Below, one piece after another: positions 28,011-34,965 of a stretch of DNA of 64,000 bases; position 1 is the first letter of the stretch, and every line of letters begins with the position of its first letter. The stretch comes from JAGVSR01 sp963778225 (lineage in GTDB: Bacteria > Pseudomonadota > Alphaproteobacteria > Rhizobiales > Hyphomicrobiaceae). Both the position numbers and the translations under genes were made by a program. Where the stretch lies: NCBI GenBank assembly GCA_963778225.1, contig CAVZTR010000009.1:62001-126000 (forward strand), in the 5' to 3' direction. The notes under the pieces are model-generated. The model made no database searches. It was not told the DNA's origin and saw nothing but the letters and a program-made list of their open reading frames with translations.

Positions 28011-28892
28011 TTATGCGATGCGGCGGCGGAAGACGGCCGAAGCCAGCAGTCCCGTCGCAAGCGCCAACAGCACCGCCACGAGGCCGTAGAGAAACGGCCG
28101 CTCGAATGCAAATGCATAGAGCCACCGCTCAATGCCCTCGCGCTCCAGAACCACGCGTGACTGATACCGGCTCAGCAGTTTGCCTTCGTGAAACAGAAAT
28201 ACGCGGGCCGTCAGCGGGCCAACGGGCACCGTTGCAGGTAGCCCGATCGTCGACCGGAATAGACTGCGCCCCGTGAAGACGACGCCATAGTCATCACGCT
28301 TGAATAGGCTCGCCGATTGCTTCAATCGCGTCACCGCCGACTTGTAGGCAATGAGGTCCTCGCTCGACACCCTGACCGCGGAATCGGCTGCGGCCGCCAT
28401 CCGCACGGCATCGAGCCCGATCCCGTTCTCATCGAGTATCGTCGCATCCGCAAATTCCTCGAGGGGCCGCGTAGACGCGACCGCGTAGTAGCTCGGCACG
28501 GCGTTGAAGTTGAACGTCGACGTATTGACCCATAAGCCCGCGACGCGGCCCTTCTTGCGCACCATCAACGCTTCCGGCGCACCCTCCACCACCACCACGA
28601 CGTCGTAGAAGCCCGACTCCGCACTCGGCTGCCTGCTGTTCTCGATCGTTCCAAAAACCAGGATCTCGGCCCCGGAGTAACCCGAGGTCACCGCAATGGT
28701 GCGCGTCGAAACATCGGCCTCCACAGTCTCCGGCGGCAGACTGGGTAGAGCAACAGTTGGTGATGGTACTTTCTTCTTGGCTTTGGACGGTGGTGCTTGC
28801 GCGAAAGCCGGACGATCGTGGAACACAGGCACGACAAAGCCCGCGGCTGATGCCCCGAGAACGAGCATAAGGATCATGACCACGCGTTTCAT
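28011..28892 (-). CDS. TIGR02186 family membrane-anchored protein
   Basis: This protein of about 293 residues has an N-terminal signal or anchor (MKRVVMILMLVLGASAAGFV), a periplasmic beta-rich domain and a C-terminal membrane helix (FLYGLVAVLLALATGLLASAV) ending in RRR. The pattern matches TIGR02186, a conserved alphaproteobacterial family found beside TauE/SafE transporters. I chose the ATG at 28892 because it overlaps the tauE stop; the longer frame lies inside tauE. It is probably an accessory to anion export; the function is not established. Confidence 0.75.
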   Translation of the reverse strand: MKRVVMILMLVLGASAAGFVVPVFHDRPAFAQAPPSKAKKKVPSPTVALPSLPPETVEADVSTRTIAVTSGYSGAEILVFGTIENSRQPSAESGFYDVVVVVEGAPEALMVRKKGRVAGLWVNTSTFNFNAVPSYYAVASTRPLEEFADATILDENGIGLDAVRMAAAADSAVRVSSEDLIAYKSAVTRLKQSASLFKRDDYGVVFTGRSLFRSTIGLPATVPVGPLTARVFLFHEGKLLSRYQSRVVLEREGIERWLYAFAFERPFLYGLVAVLLALATGLLASAVFRRRIA

Positions 28893-29833
28893 GACCCACC
28901 TGCCGACGGTGCCAGCGAATAGATCTCGGCCGGCGTGACCACGAGATCCCAGCCAATTCGCAGGCAAACGAGCAGAACGATGCCCGCAAGCAGCAATCTC
29001 AATTGCTCGCCCTTGAGTTGACTGCCGGCCGACGCCCCGAATTGCGCACCGATGACTCCACCGATCATCAGGATCGTCGCCAGCACCAGATCGACGGATA
29101 GAAGCGTGCCGGCGTGGAGAATGGTGGCAGCAGCCGCAACGAAAACGGTCTGGAACAACGATGTCCCCACGACGACGTTCGTGGGCACGCGGAGCAAGTA
29201 GATCAGCGCGGGGACCATTACGAAGCCGCCACCGACGCCCATGATCGCGGCCAAAAACCCAACGAATGCCCCGATCAAGAACGGCGGAATGGCACTGATG
29301 TAGAGCTTGGACCGTTGGAACCGCATCTTCAGCGGCAGGCCATGCACCCAGCTATGTTCGCCGGGCCGCCGCATCGACGGCGTCACACCGGCGCGTGCCT
29401 TCCAAACCGTTTGCAGGCTCTCGATCATCATGAGCGTGCCGATGACGCCCAGGAACAACACGTAGCAAAGCGCGATGAAGAGATCGAATTGCCCTGCCTG
29501 ACGAAGAATTCGCACCACTTCGACGCCGATCACCGTCCCGAGGAACCCGCCACCCAGCAGCACGAAACCAAGTTTGATATCGACGTTGTTCCGATTGTAC
29601 TGCGCGACCGCCCCGGATACCGACGAGGCCACGAGTTGCGCCGTGGACGTCCCCACCGCAACGGGAGCGGGCACGCCGGTAAAGATCAGAAGCGGCGTAA
29701 TCAGGAACCCACCACCGACCCCAAACAGCCCCGAAATAAACCCAACCGCCGCACCCATGCCGAGCAGAACGAGGATGCTCTCGGACATTTCCGCAATGGG
29801 TAGATAAATGTTCATGAGATGTGGGGCGCTCAT
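28889..29833 (-). CDS. TauE/SafE family anion exporter
   Basis: This 314-residue integral membrane protein has the two-fold repeated TauE/SafE signature: GFISGLFGVGGGFLITPLL in the first half and GFLAAIMGVGGGFVMVPAL in the second. About eight helices are expected. The family exports sulfite, sulfonates or other small anions. It is the first gene of a pair with TIGR02186 (ATGA overlap). The start may be a few codons later (MNIYLPIAE). The substrate is unknown; sulfite from sulfonate use is plausible. Confidence 0.85.
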   Translation of the reverse strand: MSAPHLMNIYLPIAEMSESILVLLGMGAAVGFISGLFGVGGGFLITPLLIFTGVPAPVAVGTSTAQLVASSVSGAVAQYNRNNVDIKLGFVLLGGGFLGTVIGVEVVRILRQAGQFDLFIALCYVLFLGVIGTLMMIESLQTVWKARAGVTPSMRRPGEHSWVHGLPLKMRFQRSKLYISAIPPFLIGAFVGFLAAIMGVGGGFVMVPALIYLLRVPTNVVVGTSLFQTVFVAAAATILHAGTLLSVDLVLATILMIGGVIGAQFGASAGSQLKGEQLRLLLAGIVLLVCLRIGWDLVVTPAEIYSLAPSAGGS

Positions 29834-29977
29834 GCGAGGACGCTGCGGTCATTCTGGCCACAGCAAAGTGCGTACCTCAACGTAAAGGAGCCGGACGGCT
29901 GATGCCACCGGCTCCCTTGGGTAACGTGACCGGCAGCGCTCCAGCGTGGCGCGAATGCCGCTTTTTCTCAAGCCGTA

Positions 29978-32929
29978 TCAGCTGGCTTGACGCTTCTTCC
30001 AATCTTCGCCGGCCACTCGAGCGTCATTGACGATCGGCACGCTCCGCTTCGGCACGAACGACGCCACCTCATTCTCGGCCTGCAACCGCTGGTCAGCCGT
30101 CAATTGAGCCTTGAGAGCATCACGCCGACGCGCGGCCTCTCCATCCCCTGCATGCGCGGCCAGCGCATACCATTTGAAGGCCTGGACCGGATCCTTAGCC
30201 ACCCCCAGTCCATTTTCGTGCAAAACGGCCAGATTGTATTGGCTGTCGGAGAGGCCATACTCTGCAGCACTTTCAAACCAACGCGCCCCGGTGATGTAAT
30301 CAGGAGAGCCGGTGCTCCGTCCCGCACTCAGCACCGCGAGATTGTGCATTGCCTTGATGTGACCCTGTTCGGCGGCCCGCTCATACCAGCTCTGAGCCCG
30401 CGCAACATCGGCCTTCACGCCGAGACCACGTTCATACAGCGTACCCAAGCGATATTGCGCCTGCGCGAACCCCTGCGCCGCCGATTTCTGATACCAGGTT
30501 ATGGCCTCCGCGAAGTTCTGGCTCGTTCCCTTGCCTTCTGCAAGCCGGGCACCAACCTCGAATGCCGCCGACGGATCGCCATTCGCCGCTGCAAGCCTCA
30601 GAGAAAGCGGCCCAACCGTGGCGGGCGGCAGCGACACCTGGCTAGGCATCTTCGAGCCACTCGACACGGGGACATCGACGTTCTCGCCGGGAAGCGCCGC
30701 AACCGATAGCGACGCTGGCTGGACCTGGAACTGCTCCAGGTCACCGGCTGAGGCGGCAATCGGCGCCACAGAATACTTTGCAACTTCTTCCGGCATCAGG
30801 TCGGCCGGGGAAAGGCGCGAAGCATTGTCCCCGAGCCGCGAAGACAGCGCGGCCACATTCTGCTGCGACTGCAGATGCACGATTTCCGGAGCCGTCGGCT
30901 TGCGCGCCCCATCCTGTAGAATAATTCCTTGCGGGGCCGGTCGCTGCTCGTCGGGAGCTTGTTCCAAGCGATTTTGCTGCACGTCACCTGCGGCCGGCGC
31001 TTCTCCGCTTGTTTGAGGCGCGGCGGCTTCAGGCATGGGAGCTGGAACCGTTTCCGTCGGTTCAGCGGGAACTTCAAAGCCAGCGCCCTCCCCGGGCGCA
31101 GGTGCCGGAGCTTCAGCTGCGGGGACGTCGATGGATCCGCCGGCGCCGTCAGCCGCCACACCGGGCTCGGTCGGAGCCGCTGTGGCCGGCATCGTTTCCG
31201 TCACGGCTGCGGGTTCAACCGGTGCAGGCGTCTTTGACCGCTTCGAGAGCAACGCAGCACCGCTGACCGCGATGACGAGGCACAACGCTAGAGCTGTGAG
31301 CCGCTGCTTGCGCGACGACCCGCTAGCCGCACTGACATCCGGATTGGCATCCGGCGGTTGCGCCTGAACCCGAGTCTGGCCGCGCATCGCGCGTGCTGAC
31401 GGTGCGCCCGCCGGAGGTGCAGCCGCTTCTGCAACGCTGTCGGCGGCGGCTGCAGCGCGCATCTTGGCCCGCTGCGCATCCGCGATAAAATCCTGACGCA
31501 GCTTATCGACGGGCGACGCTTCGGCGCTTGGGACCTGTGCAGCGGCGATAAAGGGCTGAGCCGCGGCGACAGACGGCTTAGCATAGCCCAGTGTCAGTGA
31601 AGATTCGCTATGCTCCGGCGCGCCGAAATCATGGACGACATCGGCTGCCGCTGCGGATGGTTGCGGCATCATAGGAACAGGATGTGCGGCCGCGGACATG
31701 CGCGACGGGTGCGCATGGACTTGCGACATCTCCAACGCATCGATCCTGTCGAGAAGACGGATCATCGCCTGCTGCACCGTATCGAGCATGGTGTAGGTCT
31801 GCTCATCCGACTGGCGGCGGTCATGGATCATGCTGCGCAAGAGTGAGCCAAGCTCGTCGATACGGCCGTCGTCCGGCGCCGCGCCCATCGAGGATGCGAA
31901 GCGCTGCGCCACCTCATCCGCGGTGGCACTTGCCAGCGACTTCAGATCCGGCGCGATGGCGTTTGCAGCTTCCCCACCTGCTGCGAAATCTGCCGAAAGA
32001 TGATCGATGACCGCCTGAAGCTGCTCTTCGATCCCGTCCAAACGTCCGAGCTGTCGCTCCGTCTGCTCCAGATGCAAAGCAAGCTCTTGGATTTGACTTT
32101 CAAGCAGACGCAGGCTCTCGACGTCCGTTCGCGTCGCGACATCCCCCAGCACGGACCCCATCCGCTCCTCGAAGGCGTCAAAGCGCACGCCGAGGCTGTC
32201 CACACTGAAGTCGGGCCGCATGTCCGCCAGCGACTGTTCGATCCGCGCCGCAATGTCCGACAGACGCTGATCGAGCCACGCCCGATCATCGAGAAGCGCC
32301 CCGGCGCCATGAGCTACCGGCTCAGCGGCATAAGCCTGCATCAATGCGTGTCCTGCCGATGGGGACGCCGTGTCGGGGGCATCTGCGGGATCACGCGAGG
32401 GAGTCTCGGAGCGTGGAGAGGTCCGGACAAGCGCTGCGTCGCTTTCCTCGTAGATGCGCGTCAGGGCTTCGGCATCCGAAGCATCCCACGGCGCCCCATC
32501 ACCATCATCGTCGCCGACCACGTCGAAAGGATCGATCGCCGCCGGCCCGGCGGTCACGCGCTCGTCCATAGCGGCTGAGCCGACGGCCGACCGGAGGGCA
32601 GCGGGTGCCGCATACGCGGGCGATGCTGGTTCGACGCTCTCGTCCATCGCGTCGATCCGCTGCGCGAGTTCGGCAAGACCGTTTTCGATCCGATCGTAAA
32701 CGGGCGCGGCGCTTGCGGGCACGGACGCCCGGGCATCTTCCGCCTCAAGGCTCAGTACGGCCAAGCGATCACGTAAATCCTGCAGCAGACCGGTGTGGCG
32801 CTGATCAGCCTCGTCGATCTGGTTCGAAATGGTTTTCAGGAGCGACCAGAGTTCCGTGGGAAGCCCGGGCTCGCGCGCGTCCGCCGCAGCAGCTTGAAAA
32901 TCCTGGTAACCCGGTTCCGTTCTCGACAT
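29978..32929 (-). CDS. PodJ-like polar localisation protein with Sel1 repeats
   Basis: This protein of about 983 residues has a long acidic, Ala-rich, partly coiled-coil cytoplasmic N-terminus (for example LRLLESQIQELALHLEQTER). One membrane helix follows (LTALALCLVIAVSGAALL), then a Pro/Ala-rich periplasmic linker and about four Sel1/TPR-like repeats near the C-terminus (ALAYQ-type units such as AQYRLGTLYERGLGV). This is the architecture of PodJ, which organises a cell pole in Caulobacter. The ATG at 32929 has GAAGGA upstream; the open frame to 33046 is probably not translated. A polar role in a budding or prosthecate cell is inferred. Confidence 0.7.
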   Translation of the reverse strand: MSRTEPGYQDFQAAAADAREPGLPTELWSLLKTISNQIDEADQRHTGLLQDLRDRLAVLSLEAEDARASVPASAAPVYDRIENGLAELAQRIDAMDESVEPASPAYAAPAALRSAVGSAAMDERVTAGPAAIDPFDVVGDDDGDGAPWDASDAEALTRIYEESDAALVRTSPRSETPSRDPADAPDTASPSAGHALMQAYAAEPVAHGAGALLDDRAWLDQRLSDIAARIEQSLADMRPDFSVDSLGVRFDAFEERMGSVLGDVATRTDVESLRLLESQIQELALHLEQTERQLGRLDGIEEQLQAVIDHLSADFAAGGEAANAIAPDLKSLASATADEVAQRFASSMGAAPDDGRIDELGSLLRSMIHDRRQSDEQTYTMLDTVQQAMIRLLDRIDALEMSQVHAHPSRMSAAAHPVPMMPQPSAAAADVVHDFGAPEHSESSLTLGYAKPSVAAAQPFIAAAQVPSAEASPVDKLRQDFIADAQRAKMRAAAAADSVAEAAAPPAGAPSARAMRGQTRVQAQPPDANPDVSAASGSSRKQRLTALALCLVIAVSGAALLSKRSKTPAPVEPAAVTETMPATAAPTEPGVAADGAGGSIDVPAAEAPAPAPGEGAGFEVPAEPTETVPAPMPEAAAPQTSGEAPAAGDVQQNRLEQAPDEQRPAPQGIILQDGARKPTAPEIVHLQSQQNVAALSSRLGDNASRLSPADLMPEEVAKYSVAPIAASAGDLEQFQVQPASLSVAALPGENVDVPVSSGSKMPSQVSLPPATVGPLSLRLAAANGDPSAAFEVGARLAEGKGTSQNFAEAITWYQKSAAQGFAQAQYRLGTLYERGLGVKADVARAQSWYERAAEQGHIKAMHNLAVLSAGRSTGSPDYITGARWFESAAEYGLSDSQYNLAVLHENGLGVAKDPVQAFKWYALAAHAGDGEAARRRDALKAQLTADQRLQAENEVASFVPKRSVPIVNDARVAGEDWKKRQAS

Positions 32930-33130
32930 TTCACGTGTCCTTCGGGTCGCGCGCGGCGACGGCTGGGCCCGAGCAGTCAAGATCGATCGGATTGACGGTG
33001 GTCCGGTGATCGCGTGCGCGGGGCAGATGGCAACAGCGGTCTTCACGCGGAACGGGAGAATGACCCCTTGCGACGAAGGTCTCAGCCCGTAGTAAACGGG
33101 CGGTTAAGCCCTGCCCCAGAATTCGAAAAT

Positions 33131-33145
33131 CCCCGTTTTACGGGG
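33131..33145 (-). terminator. Short intrinsic terminator downstream of the beta-solenoid gene
   Basis: CCCCG-5-CGGGG forms a five-base-pair stem followed, in the leftward direction, by ATTTTC. It sits 80 bases after the stop of the leftward gene at 33226. A second hairpin (GCCCGGCC-5-GGCCGGGC, 33171-33191) lies between them without a T run. Confidence 0.45.
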
Positions 33146-33225
33146 CTTTGATCGCGCAGATGCGATCGCGGCCCGGCCCCACCGGCCGGGCAAAACTCAA
33201 AATGGCGTCAGTGATTCGCTTTAAT

Positions 33226-33885
33226 TCAGCCGGCTGGCGTTCGCAAAACCGGCAATCCGGCAAGCAATCGCTCCCGGATCAGATCCCCTTCAGGCCACTC
33301 GTTGGTGGAATCCTCGGGGTCCTCAAAGACCTCGGCAACGAGAAGCTCGCGCATATTGCCGAGATCGTCGCTGGCGATCGTCGCGGTCACGTCGCCGACC
33401 ACCAAAATCTCATGGTCGCAATCGATCAGCGCTTCACCACTCAGATTGCCGCCAACAAGGAACACCCCGTTGTCGCCGTCACAGACAACCAGCCGATCGA
33501 CGGTGACGGACCCCAGCACCACCACCGCCGAGGCCGCCTTGATGATATCGCCTGCCTTCAGGCTGCCGGCGACCAGCAAGGAAGGTCCACTTTCGACATC
33601 TGAGTTGAAGATTCGGCCGGTCACGATGAGGTCACCGAGCGCCACGATGCAGCTAAAACCCTCGGTAAAGGGCTCCGCGTCCGTTTCCAGAACGAGATCT
33701 TCCTCGATCAGCGCGCCCGGATCGAACACGAGCGCCTTCTTTTCCGGATGATCGACGAGGATCTGCTCAACCCAATCGCGGAAGGGGCCGCACCCTTCGA
33801 GGTCCGCCGCGGACACCCGTTCGGCAAATAGCCGGGCAACCTCATCCAGCGCCACGGGTCGTCCAAATTCTTCGAGCCGTTTCAT
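33226..33885 (-). CDS. Beta-solenoid-like protein, unknown function
   Basis: I do not recognise this 219-residue protein. After an N-terminal helical region of about 60 residues (KRLEEFGRPVALDEVARLF, DWVEQILVDHPEKK) the middle is a run of short beta-rungs rich in Val, Gly and Asp. They repeat about every 16-22 residues (VALGDLIVTGRIF, LLVAGSLKAGDII, VVVLGSVTVDRLVV, FLVGGNLSGEALI, LVVGDVTATI). The pattern resembles bactofilin or other beta-helix polymerising folds. It has no signal peptide. It lies downstream of the pqqA array on the same strand but is separated from it by a terminator. Confidence 0.5.
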   Translation of the reverse strand: MKRLEEFGRPVALDEVARLFAERVSAADLEGCGPFRDWVEQILVDHPEKKALVFDPGALIEEDLVLETDAEPFTEGFSCIVALGDLIVTGRIFNSDVESGPSLLVAGSLKAGDIIKAASAVVVLGSVTVDRLVVCDGDNGVFLVGGNLSGEALIDCDHEILVVGDVTATIASDDLGNMRELLVAEVFEDPEDSTNEWPEGDLIRERLLAGLPVLRTPAG

Positions 33886-34000
33886 GCGCTAAGCCACCGT
33901 CTGCCGGAAAATGAACGCCAATTCGGCGATAGCCTACCAAACGGGATCGACAGGATCGAGACGCCAGGAAGTACATTCGAGCAGGCCCCAAAACAGTAAC

Positions 34001-34020
34001 GGCGGCCCGTGAGGGCCGCC
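34001..34020 (-). terminator. Terminator of pqqA copy 1
   Basis: A perfect eight-base-pair hairpin (GGCGGCCC-4-GGGCCGCC) lies 31 bases after the pqqA copy 1 stop in the leftward direction. It is followed by GTTACTGTTTT. It differs in sequence from the terminators of copies 2 and 3. Confidence 0.65.
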
Positions 34021-34051
34021 GCACCAAAAAAACCGCTTAAGCGAGACGACG

Positions 34052-34141
34052 TTAGATAACGTCGATCTCGGCCGGCAGGTACGACGTCACTTCGAGGCCG
34101 ACTTCCTGCTCGCGAACGGCGGGCTTGGTCCAGGTCTTCAT
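34052..34141 (-). CDS. pqqA: PQQ precursor peptide PqqA, copy 1
   Basis: This 29-residue peptide, from ATG at 34141 to TAA at 34052, carries the conserved Glu-x3-Tyr pair (Glu17, Tyr21 in EVTSY) that PqqE cross-links to build pyrroloquinoline quinone. The peptide ends PAEIDVI. A GGAGG ribosome binding site sits about eight bases before the ATG. The protein is identical to copies 2 and 3; only synonymous codons differ (GCC-GAG instead of GCA-GAA near the end, for example). No pqqBCDE gene is in the window, so the modifying enzymes act in trans. Confidence 0.92.
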   Translation of the reverse strand: MKTWTKPAVREQEVGLEVTSYLPAEIDVI

Positions 34142-34217
34142 GATCTTTTCCTCCAATTGCCCCACTGAAACTCCCTCAGTGGGGTGCCTCACATATAAGC
34201 AACGCGCTTCATAACTA

Positions 34218-34254
34218 CAAATCGCAATCGCGTGAGAGTCTTATCAGAGTGCCT
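34218..34254 (-). promoter_or_regulatory. Conserved upstream block and promoter of pqqA copy 1
   Basis: In the leftward direction this 37-base block ends TTGCGATTTG. It is almost the same in front of all three pqqA copies. A possible -35 (TTGTAG) begins at its edge and a -10-like TTATAT follows 16 bases later. It lies about 77 bases before the ATG. It is probably an activator site plus promoter. Confidence 0.5.
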
Positions 34255-34336
34255 TATGGACTACCGACGCAATACTGATCGAAGTCAAGCTACCGCTTAG
34301 GGGTGCGGGAACAGGGTCCACGCTCGACAAAATGAG

Positions 34337-34371
34337 AAACGCGGCGGCTGCATCTCGCAACCACCGCGTTT
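34337..34371 (-). terminator. Terminator of pqqA copy 2
   Basis: In the leftward RNA this stem pairs AAACGCGG with CCGCGTTT and continues through G-U wobbles to a five-base loop, followed by CTCATTTTG. The wobble pairs work only in the leftward strand, which fixes its direction. It is homologous to the copy 3 terminator. Confidence 0.7.
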
Positions 34372-34397
34372 CCGAATTCTACAAGTGAAACCGACGT

Positions 34398-34487
34398 TTA
34401 GATGACGTCGATTTCTGCCGGCAGGTACGACGTCACTTCGAGGCCGACTTCCTGCTCACGAACGGCGGGCTTGGTCCAGGTCTTCAT
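34398..34487 (-). CDS. pqqA: PQQ precursor peptide PqqA, copy 2
   Basis: A second 29-residue PqqA, with the same amino acid sequence as copies 1 and 3. Glu17 and Tyr21 are retained, and a GGAGG ribosome binding site precedes the ATG at 34487. The codons differ from the other copies only at synonymous positions, for example GTC for the penultimate Val. It lies 346 bases from copy 1 and 315 from copy 3, each as a monocistronic unit. Confidence 0.92.
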   Translation of the reverse strand: MKTWTKPAVREQEVGLEVTSYLPAEIDVI

Positions 34488-34559
34488 GATGGTTCCTCCA
34501 AATTGGGGCCGATCTCCCTGGCCCGATGAGGAAAACATACTCCCAAGCAGCGATAACCT

Positions 34560-34596
34560 CAAATCGCAAGTACGTGATGTCTTAATCAGAGTTCCT
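34560..34596 (-). promoter_or_regulatory. Conserved upstream block and promoter of pqqA copy 2
   Basis: This is the same block as before copies 1 and 3, including ATCACGTACTTGCGAT in the leftward direction, which has an imperfect dyad ATCNC-N6-GNGAT. A -35-like TTGAGG follows, with TATGTT 17 bases further on. The block is 73 bases before the ATG. Confidence 0.5.
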
Positions 34597-34655
34597 GATC
34601 AATTCGCCTACCCCGACTGATGGGCGATCTGAATCACCAGGCGCAACAAAACGAA

Positions 34656-34689
34656 AAACGCGGCGGTTGCGCTCGCAACCACCGCGTTT
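34656..34689 (-). terminator. Terminator of pqqA copy 3
   Basis: AAACGCGG pairs with CCGCGTTT and GGTTGC with GCAACC around a four-base loop, followed leftward by TTCGTTTTG. It is nearly identical to the terminator of copy 2, so the duplicated unit includes gene and terminator. Confidence 0.7.
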
Positions 34690-34712
34690 GAATTCGATAA
34701 CCGAACCGACGT

Positions 34713-34802
34713 TTAGATAACGTCGATTTCTGCCGGCAGGTACGACGTCACTTCGAGGCCGACTTCCTGTTCGCGAACGGCGGGCTTGGTCCAGGTCTTC
34801 AT
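34713..34802 (-). CDS. pqqA: PQQ precursor peptide PqqA, copy 3
   Basis: The third identical 29-residue PqqA, with ATG at 34802, GGAGGAG upstream and TAA at 34713. The frame stays open to 35009, but the family length, the ribosome binding site and the other two copies fix the start at 34802. Glu17 and Tyr21 are present. It is the copy nearest polA, whose stop lies 164 bases upstream on the same strand. Confidence 0.92.
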   Translation of the reverse strand: MKTWTKPAVREQEVGLEVTSYLPAEIDVI

Positions 34803-34883
34803 GGTGTATCTCCTCCAAATTTCGATGCCGGGATCTCCGACCGGCTTCAGTGACTGTGGTGTACCGATTGCCGTGCACACGTT

Positions 34884-34920
34884 CAAATCGCAAGTTCGTG
34901 AGAATCCGATCAGATTTTCT
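34884..34920 (-). promoter_or_regulatory. Conserved upstream block and promoter of pqqA copy 3
   Basis: This is the third instance of the block, reading CTCACGAACTTGCGATTTG at its leftward end. A -35-like TTGAAC overlaps the edge and TACACC follows after 17 bases. It starts 82 bases before the ATG. The upstream polA stop is only 46 bases away, so the block occupies nearly all of the free space. Confidence 0.5.
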
Positions 34921-34965
34921 TTGGAGCGCCGCGAGTTAACCTTATCGACGGCCGCCGGGCGCTTC

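Noticed and set aside
34001..34920. Repeat array as a CRISPR or small-RNA array
   Set aside because: The repeated units are about 315-346 bases and contain a PqqA reading frame with synonymous changes; there are no short direct repeats with unique spacers.
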